Part shown: one piece after another, positions 9,004 to 18,491 of the stretch | Position numbering within the stretch: position 1 is the stretch's first letter | Layout: the number at the start of each line of letters is the position of its first letter | Origin: Nitratireductor alexandrii | GTDB lineage: Bacteria > Pseudomonadota > Alphaproteobacteria > Rhizobiales > Rhizobiaceae | DNA length: 64,000 nucleotides | Assembly: GCF_004000215.1 (NCBI RefSeq) | Contig: NZ_RBVY01000001.1 | Location: 1 to 64,000, forward strand | Direction: 5' to 3' | Position numbers and translations under genes: made by a program | The notes under the pieces: generated by a model | Database searches by the model: none | What the model saw: only the letters and a program-made list of their open reading frames with translations | Told to the model about the DNA's origin: nothing

Positions 9004-10632
9004 CTACTGGCTGACCACGCCCTCCGGCGCGGCGGTGATGTCGAAGGCGGCGGCGAGCAACGCCCGCGTATAGTCCGATTGCGGCGCCCGGAATATCCGC
9101 TCGGCCGGTCCGGCCTCCACGATCTTGCCGTTGCGCATCACGATCACCTCGTTGGCGAGCGCGCGCACCACCTTCAGATCGTGGCTGATGAACAGATAGG
9201 CCAGGTCGTGGCGTTTCTGCAGGTCGCGCAGCAGGTCGACCACCTGTGCCTGCACGCTCATGTCGAGCGCGGAGGTCGGTTCGTCGAGCATGACGAATTT
9301 CGGCTTCAGCACCATGGCGCGTGCGATCGCGATGCGCTGGCGCTGGCCGCCCGAAAATTCGTGCGGATAGCGGAAGCGGGTCTGCGGATCGAGCCCGACC
9401 TCGTCCAGAACCGCCACCACGCGCCGGTCGCGTTCGTCCGCCGACAGCGCCTTTTCGTGGATGGCAAGCCCCTCCTCGATGATCTCGGCCACCGACATGC
9501 GCGGGCTGAGCGAGCCGAACGGGTCTTGGAACACGATCTGCAGTTCGCGGCGCAGCGGCCGCATCTCCTTGAACGACAGGGCATCGATGGCGCGTTCGCC
9601 GAAGCGGATGCCGCCTTGCGAGGCGATCATCCGGCACAGCGCCAGCCCCAGCGTCGTCTTGCCCGAGCCCGATTCCCCGACCACGCCCACGGTCTGCCCG
9701 GCACGCAGCGTGATGTCGACGCCGTCGACCGCCTTCACGTGGTCGACGGTACGGCGCATGAAACCCTTCTTGATCGGAAACCAGACCCGGATGGCGTCGC
9801 CGGTCATCACCTGTCGGGCGGCCGCGTCGGCCGGGGGCGGCTCGCCCTTCGGCTCGGCGGCCAGAAGGTGCCTTGTATAGTCGTGTTGCGGATTGTCGAA
9901 GATCTCTTGCGTCGGCCCGGCTTCGACGATCCTGCCCTTGGTCATCACGCAGACGCGGTCGGCGATGCGTCGCACGATGCCGAGATCGTGGGTGATGAAC
10001 AGCATCGACATGCCGTTCTTGCGTTTCAGCTCGTCGAGAAGCTCCAGGATCTGCGCCTGCACGGTGACGTCGAGCGCGGTGGTGGGCTCGTCGGCGATCA
10101 GCAATTGCGGTTCGTTGGCGAGCGCCATGGCGATCATCACGCGCTGGCGCTGACCGCCGGACAGTTGGTGCGGATAGGCGCCGAGCCGTTTTTCCGGCTC
10201 GCGGATTCCGACCTCCTCGAGCAGCGCCAGCGTGCGTGCGCGCGCTGCGGTGTCGCTCATGCCCTGATGCAGTTTCAGCACCTCGCCGACCTGCTGCTCG
10301 ATACTGTGCAGCGGGTTGAGCGAGGTCATCGGCTCCTGGAAGATCATGGTGATGTCGCGCCCGCGGATCTTGCGCAGCGCCTGTTCCTTCGCGCCGAGCA
10401 GGTCCTGGCCGTCGAACAGGATTTCGCCGGACGGATGGCTGGCGGCCGGATAGGGCAGGAGTTTCAGCACCGACAGCGCCGTCACCGACTTTCCCGAGCC
10501 GGATTCGCCCACCAGCGCGACCGTCTCGCCGCGGCCGATGTCGAACGACACGTGGTCGACAGCGAGGCTTTGCTTCTCGTCCTGCGAGAAGGCGACGGAA
10601 AGATCGCGAACGGAAATAAGGGGCGCGCTCAT
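9004..10632 (-). CDS. yejF: Peptide ABC transporter, double ATP-binding protein YejF-like
   Basis: 542 residues with two complete ABC nucleotide-binding domains in one chain. Walker A GESGSGKS lies near residue 43 and GESGSGKT near residue 316. Each half has an [16 protein letters not shown] signature and a Walker B followed by EPTTALD or EPTSALD. Each half ends in an oligopeptide-transporter C-terminal extension. It energises import through the two permeases encoded upstream. Its start overlaps the yejE stop by ATGA, showing translational coupling. The two-domain form is characteristic of the YejF/Opp-Dpp fusion group. Confidence 0.93.
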   Translation of the reverse strand: MSAPLISVRDLSVAFSQDEKQSLAVDHVSFDIGRGETVALVGESGSGKSVTALSVLKLLPYPAASHPSGEILFDGQDLLGAKEQALRKIRGRDITMIFQEPMTSLNPLHSIEQQVGEVLKLHQGMSDTAARARTLALLEEVGIREPEKRLGAYPHQLSGGQRQRVMIAMALANEPQLLIADEPTTALDVTVQAQILELLDELKRKNGMSMLFITHDLGIVRRIADRVCVMTKGRIVEAGPTQEIFDNPQHDYTRHLLAAEPKGEPPPADAAARQVMTGDAIRVWFPIKKGFMRRTVDHVKAVDGVDITLRAGQTVGVVGESGSGKTTLGLALCRMIASQGGIRFGERAIDALSFKEMRPLRRELQIVFQDPFGSLSPRMSVAEIIEEGLAIHEKALSADERDRRVVAVLDEVGLDPQTRFRYPHEFSGGQRQRIAIARAMVLKPKFVMLDEPTSALDMSVQAQVVDLLRDLQKRHDLAYLFISHDLKVVRALANEVIVMRNGKIVEAGPAERIFRAPQSDYTRALLAAAFDITAAPEGVVSQ

Positions 10633-11780
10633 TTGAACGTTTTCCGGGGGTCGAAGGCATCGCGGGTCGCCTCGCCGATGAAGATCAAGAGCGACAGCAT
10701 CAGCGAGATCACGACGAAGCCGGTAATGCCGAGCCAGGGCGCGTTGAGGTTCTGCTGGCCCTGTTTGAGGAGTTCCCCCAAAGAAGCCGAACCCGGCGGC
10801 AGACCGAAGCCGAGAAAGTCGAGCGAGGTCAGCGTGGTGATCGAGCCGTTGAGGATGAACGGCAGAAAGGTCAGCGTCGCCACCATCGCGTTGGGCAAGA
10901 GATGGCGGAACATGATCGTGCGGTTGGGCACGCCGAGCGCGCGGGCGGCGTTGACATATTCGAAATTCCGCGCCCGCAAGAACTCCGCCCGCACCACGCC
11001 GACGAAGCCGACCCACGAAAAAAGCAGCATGATCGCCAGCAGGATGAAGAAGCCCGGCGGCAGGACGGCGGCGATGATCAAGATCAGGTAGAGCACCGGG
11101 ATCGACGACCAGATCTCGATGAAGCGCTGGAACAACAGGTCGGTCCAGCCGCCGAAATAACCTTGTACGGCGCCGGCCGATACGCCGATCACCGCCGAGC
11201 ACAGCGTCAGCGCCAGGCCGAAAAGCACCGAGATGCGGAAGCCGTAGATCGCCCGCGCCAGCACGTCGCGGGTCTGGTCGTCCGTGCCCAGCCAGTTCCA
11301 GTTGCCGAGCGTGCAGCTCGGGTCGTCGGCACCCTGCGGATAGCGCGCGCAGCGCGTCTCGCGGTCGTAGAGCCAGGACGGCTTGGCGGGCGCGGCTTCG
11401 GGAATCTCGTTGTTGACCGTGCGGTAGGAATAGCGGATGGGCGGCCAGATCAGCCAGCCATTGGCCTCGATCTCCTCGAAGATCACCGGGTCGCGATAGT
11501 CGGTCACTGCCAGGAAGCCGCCGAACTTTTCCTCGGGATAGTCGACAAGCACCGGAAACAGGATCTCGCCCTTATAGGAGGCCAGCACCGGCTTGTCGTT
11601 GGCGATGAACTCGGCGAACAGCGACAGGACGAACAGCACCAGGAAAATCCACAACGACCAGTAGCCGCGGCGGTTCGCCTTGAAGTTCTGCCAACGGCGT
11701 TGGTTGAGCGGCGACAGCCAGCCACGGCGTGGGGCGGCCTTGGCCGGCGGGGCGTCGGGAGCGGTGACGGCACGCTGCAT
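10629..11780 (-). CDS. yejE: Peptide ABC transporter permease YejE-like
   Basis: 383 residues. An N-terminal cytoplasmic tail is followed by a membrane helix (about 34-55) and a periplasmic loop (about 56-170) containing several Trp/Tyr-rich segments. The BPD_transp_1 permease domain follows, with the EAA-type coupling loop AARALGVPNRTIMFRHLLPN. The start codon overlaps the yejB stop (TGATG). With YejB it forms the membrane channel of the peptide importer. Confidence 0.92.
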   Translation of the reverse strand: MQRAVTAPDAPPAKAAPRRGWLSPLNQRRWQNFKANRRGYWSLWIFLVLFVLSLFAEFIANDKPVLASYKGEILFPVLVDYPEEKFGGFLAVTDYRDPVIFEEIEANGWLIWPPIRYSYRTVNNEIPEAAPAKPSWLYDRETRCARYPQGADDPSCTLGNWNWLGTDDQTRDVLARAIYGFRISVLFGLALTLCSAVIGVSAGAVQGYFGGWTDLLFQRFIEIWSSIPVLYLILIIAAVLPPGFFILLAIMLLFSWVGFVGVVRAEFLRARNFEYVNAARALGVPNRTIMFRHLLPNAMVATLTFLPFILNGSITTLTSLDFLGFGLPPGSASLGELLKQGQQNLNAPWLGITGFVVISLMLSLLIFIGEATRDAFDPRKTFK

Positions 11781-12871
11781 CACACGTCCCTCCGCTCGAA
11801 ATCGATGCGCGGATCGATCCAGGTGTAGACCAGGTCCGAAATCAGCCCGACGACGAGGCCGATCAGGGAAAAGATGAACAGATTGGCGAACACCACCGGG
11901 TAGTCGCGGTCGAGCACCGAGCGGAAGCCCAGAAGGCCGAGCCCGTCGAGCGAAAAGATGTTCTCGATCAGCAGCGAGCCTGTGAAGAAGGCCGAGATGA
12001 AGGCGGCCGGGAAGCCGGCGATGATGATCAGCATCGCGTTGCGGAACACGTGACCGTAAAGCACCTGGCGTTCGGTCAGCCCCTTGGCGCGCGCGGTGAC
12101 GACATATTGCTTGCGGATTTCGTCGAGGAAGGAGTTCTTGGTCAGCAACGTGTTGGTCGCGAAGGCCGACAGCACCATCGCTGTCAGTGGCAGGGTCAGG
12201 TGCCAGAAATAGTCGACGATGCGTTCGGGCCACGACAATTCGTGCCAATTGTCGGAGACCAGGCCGCGCAGCGGGAACCAATCGTAGAACGAGCCGCCGG
12301 CGAAAAGCACCATCAGGAGGATGGCGAACAGGAAGCCGGGAATGGCATAGCCCACAATGACGATGCCGCTGGTCCATATGTCGAAGCTGGACCCGTCCTT
12401 GACCGCCTTGCGAATGCCGAGTGGAATCGAGATCAGGTAGGAAATCAGCGTGATCCACAGGCCGAGCGAGATCGAAACCGGCATTTTTTCCAGGATCAGG
12501 TCCAAGACCGTGATGTCGCGGAAGAAACTCTCGCCGAAATCGAACCGGGCATAGTCCCACAGCATCTTGAAAAAACGCTCGAGCGGCGGTTTGTCGAAGC
12601 CGAACTGCACCTCGAGCTGCTTGATGAATTCGGGGTCGAGGCCCTGCGCGCCGCGATATTTGGAATCGCCGGCATCGAAGTCCTGCACGCCCGAATCGCC
12701 GCCGCCGCCCGAAATGCGGTCGGCCGCGTCGCCGCCCTGGCCGGTGATGCGCGCGATCACCTGCTCGACCGGTCCGCCTGGCGCGAACTGGATGACGGTA
12801 AACGAGATCGCCATGATCCCGAACAGGGTCGGGATCATCAAAAGCAGGCGTCTGAGGATATAGGCTCCCAT
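11780..12871 (-). CDS. yejB: Peptide ABC transporter permease YejB-like
   Basis: 363 residues from the ATG at 12871; a TTG 18 bases upstream is possible but less likely. The first membrane helix begins directly ([20 protein letters not shown]), as in DppB/OppB-type permeases. A roughly 75-residue periplasmic loop follows, rich in Gly/Asp at [11 protein letters not shown]. The permease domain carries the coupling loop [19 protein letters not shown]. It overlaps yejE by one base and follows the second substrate-binding protein gene by 39 bases, in one leftward operon. Confidence 0.92.
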   Translation of the reverse strand: MGAYILRRLLLMIPTLFGIMAISFTVIQFAPGGPVEQVIARITGQGGDAADRISGGGGDSGVQDFDAGDSKYRGAQGLDPEFIKQLEVQFGFDKPPLERFFKMLWDYARFDFGESFFRDITVLDLILEKMPVSISLGLWITLISYLISIPLGIRKAVKDGSSFDIWTSGIVIVGYAIPGFLFAILLMVLFAGGSFYDWFPLRGLVSDNWHELSWPERIVDYFWHLTLPLTAMVLSAFATNTLLTKNSFLDEIRKQYVVTARAKGLTERQVLYGHVFRNAMLIIIAGFPAAFISAFFTGSLLIENIFSLDGLGLLGFRSVLDRDYPVVFANLFIFSLIGLVVGLISDLVYTWIDPRIDFERRDV

Positions 12872-12910
12872 CAGTCCGCCGCCCCGCAACCCGCCTTCAT
12901 GTCGGAGCGT

Positions 12911-14782
12911 CTAGGATTTCCCAATTGCCTCTGCCTTGTCAGGATCGACCCACCACAATGTCTCGACCGGGAAGCCGTAATCGGGTTTCGGCTGCTTGAA
13001 ACCGAACATGTCCCAAAAGGCGGCCCGGTGATTCGCCGCATGCCAATTTGGAATCCAGTCGTGCCGCGCGCGCAAGACCCGGTCGAGCGCGCGCATGACC
13101 ACGGTGAAGCTTTCGCGGTCGCCGGCTTCTTCGGCAAGCGCGATCAGCGCATCGACCGCGGGGTCGGCCGTTCCGGCCAGATTGCGCGAGCCGGGCAGCC
13201 TGGCCGAGCGCGAATGGAAATAATGCGTCAGCTCGTCGCCCGTCGGCGTGGCGGTGAAGGAGGCGGCGATGCCCAGCATGTCGAAATCGAAATCGAGCTG
13301 GCGCGCCTGGTACTGCGTCGCGTCGACCAGGCGGATCGAGGCGTCGATGCCGACCGCCTTCATGTTCTCGACAAAGGGCGAATCGACCCGCACGAAAACC
13401 TGGTCGCGCACCAGGATTTCCAGCGCGAGCGTTTCGCCCTTGTCGTTGCGCACCAGCGTGCCGTCGCGCGTCCAGCCGGCTTCCGCCAGCAGCCGCGCCG
13501 CGCGGGAAAGCAGTTTTCGGTCGCGCCCCGACCCGTCGGAGACCGGCGGCGTCACCGCCTCGCCGAACGCCGCCTCCGGAATCTGCCCGCGAAACCGTTC
13601 CAGGATCATGCGCTCGGCGGGCGAGGGCAGGCCGGTGGCCTTGTAGTCGGAACGCTCGAAGGTCGAGTGCGAGCGTTCATAGGCGCCGTAGAAAAGGTTG
13701 CGGCGCGTCCACTCGAAATCGAAGCACAGCCCGACCGCCTCGCGCACGCGGCGGTCGCTAAATCGCTCGCGTCGCTGGTTGAGCGCCCATGCCTGCATCG
13801 ACGGGCGCAATTCGGATGGAAATTCGCGCTTGACCACCTTGCCGTCCTCGACAGCGGGAAAGTCGTAGCCGGTCGCCCACACCCGCGAGGTGAATTCCTG
13901 CCGGTAGGTTACCTCGCCCTTCTTGAAGGCTTCGAACCCGGCCTGGCGCTCCTGATAGAACTCGATGCGGATGCGGCCGAAATGGCCGAGTCCCTTGGCG
14001 ACCGGCAGCTCGCGCGCCCAGTAATCCTCGACCCGGTCATATTCGATCCAGCGCCCCGGCTCGAACCGGCCGACCTTGTAGGCGCCCGAGCCGAGCGGCG
14101 GCCTGAGTTCGGAACTGTCGAACGGATGCGTCTCGTAAAAGGTCCGCGAGACGATCGGAAATACCGATACGCCCAGAATGGTGCGCGCCGACTGGTCGCC
14201 GGAAAAACTGATGCGGAAGGTGTGGTCGTCGACCGCGACGGCCTCGCGCATGTGCGTCAGCGGCAACAGTAGGCTCGGATGGCCTTTTTCCTTGAACAGA
14301 TTGTAGCTGAAGGCGACGTCGTGCGCGGTCAGCGGGCTGCCGTCGTGAAAGCGGGCCTGCGGCCGCAGCGCGAAGGTGAAGCTGTTGCGATCGTCCGAGA
14401 TCGACACGGTTTCCGCAACCAGCCCGTAGAGCGCGTCGGGCTCGTCGAGCGCACGCGTCATCAACGCGTCGAAACACAGTTCCATGCGCGGCGGCGCGTC
14501 GCCGCGCGACACGAAACTGTTCAGCGTGTTGAAGGTCAAAACGTTCTGATTGAACCCCCAGTTCGGCGGCGCGAAATTGAACGTGCCGCCCGCCGGTGCG
14601 TCCGGGCTCGCATAGTCGAAATGGGTGAAGTCGGGCGCGTATTTGAGATCGCCGAAGGCCGACAGCCCGTGCAGGCTGCGGCCCGTCGGTGGCGCGGCCA
14701 GCGCCGCACCGGGCAAGTGGGCAAGGCCAAGCGCGGCGCCGGCCAGGGCCAGGAAATCGCGGCGGGGCAAGGTGTTTGTCAT
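12911..14782 (-). CDS. Extracellular peptide-binding protein, YejA-like, Tat-type signal
   Basis: 623 residues, SBP family 5 (SBP_bac_5). The N-terminus has RRDFLALAG followed by a hydrophobic run and an Ala-rich cleavage region near residue 30, resembling a twin-arginine signal. The mature protein shows family landmarks such as LRPQARFHDGSPLTAHDVAFSY and the C-terminal tryptophan-rich segment near WVDPDKA. The start at 14782 is 13 bases after the stop of the first binding-protein gene. An open extension to 14992 lies inside that gene and is rejected. It delivers substrate to the YejBEF permease-ATPase; peptide specificity is inferred from the family. Confidence 0.9.
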   Translation of the reverse strand: MTNTLPRRDFLALAGAALGLAHLPGAALAAPPTGRSLHGLSAFGDLKYAPDFTHFDYASPDAPAGGTFNFAPPNWGFNQNVLTFNTLNSFVSRGDAPPRMELCFDALMTRALDEPDALYGLVAETVSISDDRNSFTFALRPQARFHDGSPLTAHDVAFSYNLFKEKGHPSLLLPLTHMREAVAVDDHTFRISFSGDQSARTILGVSVFPIVSRTFYETHPFDSSELRPPLGSGAYKVGRFEPGRWIEYDRVEDYWARELPVAKGLGHFGRIRIEFYQERQAGFEAFKKGEVTYRQEFTSRVWATGYDFPAVEDGKVVKREFPSELRPSMQAWALNQRRERFSDRRVREAVGLCFDFEWTRRNLFYGAYERSHSTFERSDYKATGLPSPAERMILERFRGQIPEAAFGEAVTPPVSDGSGRDRKLLSRAARLLAEAGWTRDGTLVRNDKGETLALEILVRDQVFVRVDSPFVENMKAVGIDASIRLVDATQYQARQLDFDFDMLGIAASFTATPTGDELTHYFHSRSARLPGSRNLAGTADPAVDALIALAEEAGDRESFTVVMRALDRVLRARHDWIPNWHAANHRAAFWDMFGFKQPKPDYGFPVETLWWVDPDKAEAIGKS

Positions 14783-14795
14783 GGCTGGGCCCGGC

Positions 14796-16676
14796 TCAGT
14801 TCTGGCCGCTCGTTTTTCCGGCAAGGGCCGCCGCCTTCTCCGGATCGATCCACCATGAATCGATATCGGCGCCGATATAGGACGGCTGCTCATCGGGAAT
14901 GCCGAACTTGTTCCAGTAGGCGAGCCAGAGCACCGAGCGGTGCCACTGCGGCACGACGTAGAAATTCCACAGCAATACCCTGTCGAGCGCATGGGTCGCC
15001 GCCACCAGTTCCGCGCGATCCTTGGCGTAGATCACCTTTTCCACCAGCGCGTCCACCACCGGGTCCTTGATGCCGGGAAGGTTGCGCGAGCCGGGCTGGT
15101 CGGCCGCCGTCGAGCCCCAGAATTCGCGCTGTTCGTTGCCGGGCGACAGCGACTGGGCGAATTGTCCGGTGAGCGAATCGAATTCGAAGCCGCGCAGCCG
15201 GTTGATATATTGCGAGGTATCGACGATCCGCAGCGTGGCGTCGATGCCGAGCTTGCGCAGCGTGGCGATATAGGAACCGGTGATCACCTCGTCGGTCGGG
15301 CTGCGGCCCAGAAATTCTATTCTGAACTGCTCTCCGCTCGCCTCGCTGACCAGCTTGCCGCCCTTGATCACCCAGCCCGCCTCGGCAAAAAGCTTGACGG
15401 CGCTGCGCAGATGGGTGCGCTCCGCCTGTGGGCTGTCATAGACCGGCAGGGTGAATTCCTCGGTGAAGACTTCCGGCGGCAACTGATCTCGGAATTCTTC
15501 GAGAATGGCCAGTTCGCGCCCCTCGGGTAGGCCGGACGAGGCCAGTTCGCCACCTTCGAAATAGCTGTCGGTGCGTGTGTTCTGGCCGTAGAAGAGGTTG
15601 CGGTTCATGCTCTCGAAATCGAGCGCGATGGTCAGCGCCTGGCGCACCTTGCGGTCCTGGAATTGCGGCCGCCGCAGATTGAGCACGAAACCCTGCATCG
15701 GTTCGTTGCTCGAGGTTGGAAATTCGCGCTTGATGACGTCGCCGGCCTTGAAGGCGGGAAAGTCGTATTCCACCGTCCAGCGTCTTGAGCTGTTTTCCGG
15801 TCTGATGTCCTCGAGCCCGCCTTTGGTGAAGGCCTGCCATTCGGCATTCTGATCCTGGATATAGATATATTTGCGCCGGTCGAAATTGTTGCGTCCGACA
15901 TTCACCGGCAGATCCGCCGCCCAATAATCCTCGACGCGCCGCCACACGATTTCCGCTCCGGGCCGGAAGCTCTCGATCCGGTAGGCGCTCGAGCCGAGCG
16001 GCGGTTCCAGCGTCGGTTGGGTGACGTCGCGCTTGTTGCCCTTGGCGTCGACACCGTCCCACCATTGTTTGGGCAGAACCGGCATGTCGCCCAGAATATG
16101 CGGCAATTCGCGATTGCCGGTCTGGTCGAAGGAGAATTCGATCTCGCGTTCCGAAAGCGCCTTGGCCTCGGTCACGCTGGAGAAGTAGCGATTGAAATTG
16201 GGGCTGTTTTCTTTCAGCACGCCGAAGGTCCACACCACGTCGTCGGCGGTGATCGGTGTGCCGTCGTGCCATTTGGCTTGCGGGTTGAGCCGATAGGTGG
16301 CCGACGAATAGTCGTCGGGATATTTGTAGGCTTCAGCGATCAGCGGGTGGCTCGTGCCCGGCTCGTCGGTCGATTGCTGCATCAGCGTGTCCCACAACAG
16401 ACCGCCGAAAAAATTCAGCCCGGCCGCCGGCGTGCCGCGCACGATGAACGGGTTGAAACTGTCGAACGTGCCGGCCGTAACCGAATTCAGCGTGCCGCCC
16501 TTCGGCGCGTCGGGATTGACGTAGTCGTAATGGGGAAATTCGTCGAGATATTTGGAGGTCCCGATCAGCGAGGTCGTGGTATGCCACTGCCCGTCGGCCG
16601 CGCGGGCATGTTCGGCCGGCGGCGTCAGCAGCATGGCTCCCAGACACATGCTTGCGAATATCGAAAAACGCCTCAT
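14796..16676 (-). CDS. Extracellular peptide-binding protein, YejA-like (first of tandem pair)
   Basis: 626 residues, SBP family 5. A Sec signal peptide is visible (MRRFSIFASMCLGAML and an Ala-rich cleavage site near residue 26). Mature landmarks parallel the next gene: YLDEFPHYDYVNPDAPKGG, DGTPITADDVVWTFGVLKEN, and a WWIDPEKA tail. The two binding proteins are clearly paralogous but diverged, and they use different export signals. It is the promoter-proximal gene of the leftward binding-protein/yejBEF/ghrA operon. An upstream extension to 16736 lacks a better ribosome site. Confidence 0.9.
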   Translation of the reverse strand: MRRFSIFASMCLGAMLLTPPAEHARAADGQWHTTTSLIGTSKYLDEFPHYDYVNPDAPKGGTLNSVTAGTFDSFNPFIVRGTPAAGLNFFGGLLWDTLMQQSTDEPGTSHPLIAEAYKYPDDYSSATYRLNPQAKWHDGTPITADDVVWTFGVLKENSPNFNRYFSSVTEAKALSEREIEFSFDQTGNRELPHILGDMPVLPKQWWDGVDAKGNKRDVTQPTLEPPLGSSAYRIESFRPGAEIVWRRVEDYWAADLPVNVGRNNFDRRKYIYIQDQNAEWQAFTKGGLEDIRPENSSRRWTVEYDFPAFKAGDVIKREFPTSSNEPMQGFVLNLRRPQFQDRKVRQALTIALDFESMNRNLFYGQNTRTDSYFEGGELASSGLPEGRELAILEEFRDQLPPEVFTEEFTLPVYDSPQAERTHLRSAVKLFAEAGWVIKGGKLVSEASGEQFRIEFLGRSPTDEVITGSYIATLRKLGIDATLRIVDTSQYINRLRGFEFDSLTGQFAQSLSPGNEQREFWGSTAADQPGSRNLPGIKDPVVDALVEKVIYAKDRAELVAATHALDRVLLWNFYVVPQWHRSVLWLAYWNKFGIPDEQPSYIGADIDSWWIDPEKAAALAGKTSGQN

Positions 16677-16762
16677 CTCACTCCCTTCGATCTTGCCGGC
16701 TCGGCTGGTCCGCCGCGTGCCGCGGTGAAACCGCATCTGCTGTTTCTGGCACAGGCTAACAA

Positions 16763-16789
16763 AAAAAGCCGGGGCGAACCCGGCTTTTT
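16763..16789 (-). terminator. Intrinsic terminator of the cytochrome c gene
   Basis: An 11-bp stem, AAAAAGCCGGG / CCCGGCTTTTT, with a 5-base loop. It lies 25 bases beyond the stop of the leftward cytochrome c gene and upstream of the binding-protein operon. The A-run on the plus strand gives the U-tract for leftward transcripts. Confidence 0.85.
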
Positions 16790-16813
16790 CGTGGAATTGA
16801 GATTACAATTTGG

Positions 16814-17584
16814 TCATTCGGCGGCCGGCTTTTCGGCCTCCTCGCCAGTGTCCGCGGCGTCGTCGGCGGGAGCGGCCTCTTGCTCGGCAGCCGGTTCCGC
16901 GTCGGTCTCTGCGGCCGGCTTTTCGGCTTCCCCGCCGCTTTCGGCAGCGTCATCGGCGGGGGCCGCGTCGGTTTCGGCAGCCGGCTGGTCGCCCGCGGTG
17001 GCGTCGTCCGCCTGGGCGGCCTCTTCCTCCGTCGGCACTTCCGGCAATGGCGCCGGGCTGTCCGACAGCGTGTGCAGATAGGCGATCAGGTCGGCGCGCT
17101 CGTCCGGCTTCTTGATGCCGGCGAAGCCCATCGCGGTGCCTTTAACCAGGCCTTTCGGCGAGGCCAGGAAATCGTCCAGATGCTGGTAGTCCCACACGAC
17201 CGTGCCGTCCTGGGCGAACTCCTGCATCGCGCCGGAATAGGAAAAGCCCTCATGCGTGGCGATCGGTCGGTTGACGATGTCCCATAGATTGGGACCAACC
17301 TTGTTGGCGCCGCCATTGTCGACCGTGTGGCAGGCCGCGCATTTCTTGTACACGTTCTCGCCCGCGCCCGCATCGGCGGAAGCCAGGCGCACGGCGATCG
17401 GCTCGATTTCCGGAACAGCGGGGCCGCCACCGCCGCCTTCCTCTTCGGCCACCTCGATCGCGTAGCCGGCATTCTCCGGCGTGGGGCTGGCAAAGATCGA
17501 GTCCGATACGATGCCTATGGTGAACACCACAAAAGCCGCGCCGAGCAGCCCGCCGAGCAGTTTGTTGAGTTCGAATGAATCCAT
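16814..17584 (-). CDS. Membrane-anchored cytochrome c (CycM/c552-like) with acidic C-terminal tail
   Basis: 256 residues. An uncleaved N-terminal membrane helix (about 10-32) anchors a periplasmic class I cytochrome c. The heme c site is CAACH (KKCAACHT), and the Met ligand is probably in GTAMGFAGI. The fold runs to about residue 185. Some 70 residues made almost only of Ala, Glu, Asp and Pro follow, containing a repeated unit. CycM-type proteins carry electrons from the bc1 complex to the aa3 oxidase. The start at 17584 gives the helix without a preceding basic extension. The gene is divergent from kdsB. Confidence 0.88.
   Translation of the reverse strand: MDSFELNKLLGGLLGAAFVVFTIGIVSDSIFASPTPENAGYAIEVAEEEGGGGGPAVPEIEPIAVRLASADAGAGENVYKKCAACHTVDNGGANKVGPNLWDIVNRPIATHEGFSYSGAMQEFAQDGTVVWDYQHLDDFLASPKGLVKGTAMGFAGIKKPDERADLIAYLHTLSDSPAPLPEVPTEEEAAQADDATAGDQPAAETDAAPADDAAESGGEAEKPAAETDAEPAAEQEAAPADDAADTGEEAEKPAAE
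16821..16964. repeat. Imperfect 90-bp-period direct repeat inside the cytochrome c tail
   Basis: Two copies of a roughly 54-base block, both starting GCGGCCGGCTTTTCGGC, begin at 16821 and 16911. They encode two copies of the AAPADDAA...EAEKPAAE unit in the low-complexity C-terminus. The spacing keeps the reading frame, so copy number could vary without breaking the protein. Confidence 0.7.
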
Positions 17585-17749
17585 GTGAACCGAGGCTCCT
17601 GAAATCCGCGACCGCCTGCCACCGCATGCGGTCCGCACCGGCTGAAACCGGCCAAGTTGCGCGGAACGGGTCTAGGTCTTTTGCTACGGCCTTGCAACAC
17701 ATATAAGACCTATTCCATGTGAGACGTTTTGCCACTTTTCCCGCCCCAG

Positions 17750-18487
17750 ATGTCGATTGTCATTCTCATACCAGCCCGCATGGGCTCCACCCGCCTGCCG
17801 GGAAAGCCGCTCGCCGATATTGCCGGCGAGCCGATGATCGCCCATGTCGCGGCGCGGGCGGTTGAAAGCGGGCTCGGCCGCGTTGTCGTGGCCGCCGACA
17901 GCGACGAGATCTGCAGCAGCGTGCGCGCTCATGGCCACGAGGCGGTGCTGACCGGCGGCCATCACCAATCGGGATCGGACCGCATATTCGAGGCCCTGCA
18001 AACGCTTGATTCGGCAGGCGAGGTCGAAACCGTGATCAATCTTCAGGGCGACCTGCCCACGATCGATCCCGCCGATGTCGCGGCCGTGCTGGAGCCGTTG
18101 CGCCGGGCCGAGGTCGATATCGCCACGCTCGGCGTGGAAATCGTCGCGGAAGACGAAAAGACCAATCCCAACGTCGTCAAGATCGTCGGTTCGCCGACGG
18201 CGCCGGCGACCCTGCGGGCGCTCTATTTCACCCGCGCCACCGCCCCGTGGGGCACGGGGCCGCTCTACCATCATGTCGGCATCTATGCTTACCGGCGCGC
18301 CGCTCTGGAACGTTTCGTCGCACTTGCCCCCTCGCCGCTGGAGCGGCGCGAGAAACTGGAACAGTTGCGCGCGCTCGAAGCCGGCATGCGCATCGATGCC
18401 CGCATCGTCGACGCCGTGCCGCTCGGCGTCGACACCCCCGCCGATCTCGAACGCGCCCGGGCGGCGCTCGCTACCCGAGGAAACTGA
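17750..18487 (+). CDS. kdsB: 3-deoxy-manno-octulosonate cytidylyltransferase
   Basis: 245 residues. Activates Kdo as CMP-Kdo for the inner core of lipopolysaccharide. The N-terminal nucleotide-binding motif [15 protein letters not shown] is diagnostic. NLQGDLP and [11 protein letters not shown] are further family landmarks, and the length is normal. The ATG at 17750 is chosen because the signature begins five residues in; a TTG at 17729 is the alternative. pheA follows after four bases, so the two are cotranscribed. Confidence 0.93.
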   Translation: MSIVILIPARMGSTRLPGKPLADIAGEPMIAHVAARAVESGLGRVVVAADSDEICSSVRAHGHEAVLTGGHHQSGSDRIFEALQTLDSAGEVETVINLQGDLPTIDPADVAAVLEPLRRAEVDIATLGVEIVAEDEKTNPNVVKIVGSPTAPATLRALYFTRATAPWGTGPLYHHVGIYAYRRAALERFVALAPSPLERREKLEQLRALEAGMRIDARIVDAVPLGVDTPADLERARAALATRGN

Positions 18488-18491
18488 CCGC

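Noticed and set aside
8027-10660. Single 877-codon minus-strand frame spanning the reductase and most of yejF
   Set aside because: Only the last 316 codons match a family. The rest is a non-conserved Arg-rich frame lying over yejF, so a fusion protein is not supported.
9079-11091. 670-codon plus-strand frame opposite the transporter genes
   Set aside because: Its translation is His/Arg/Asp-rich with no motif, the usual antisense shadow in high-GC DNA over the real minus-strand genes.
12050-14272. 740-codon plus-strand frame opposite yejB and a binding-protein gene
   Set aside because: No recognisable domain. The minus strand carries clear permease and SBP sequences here.
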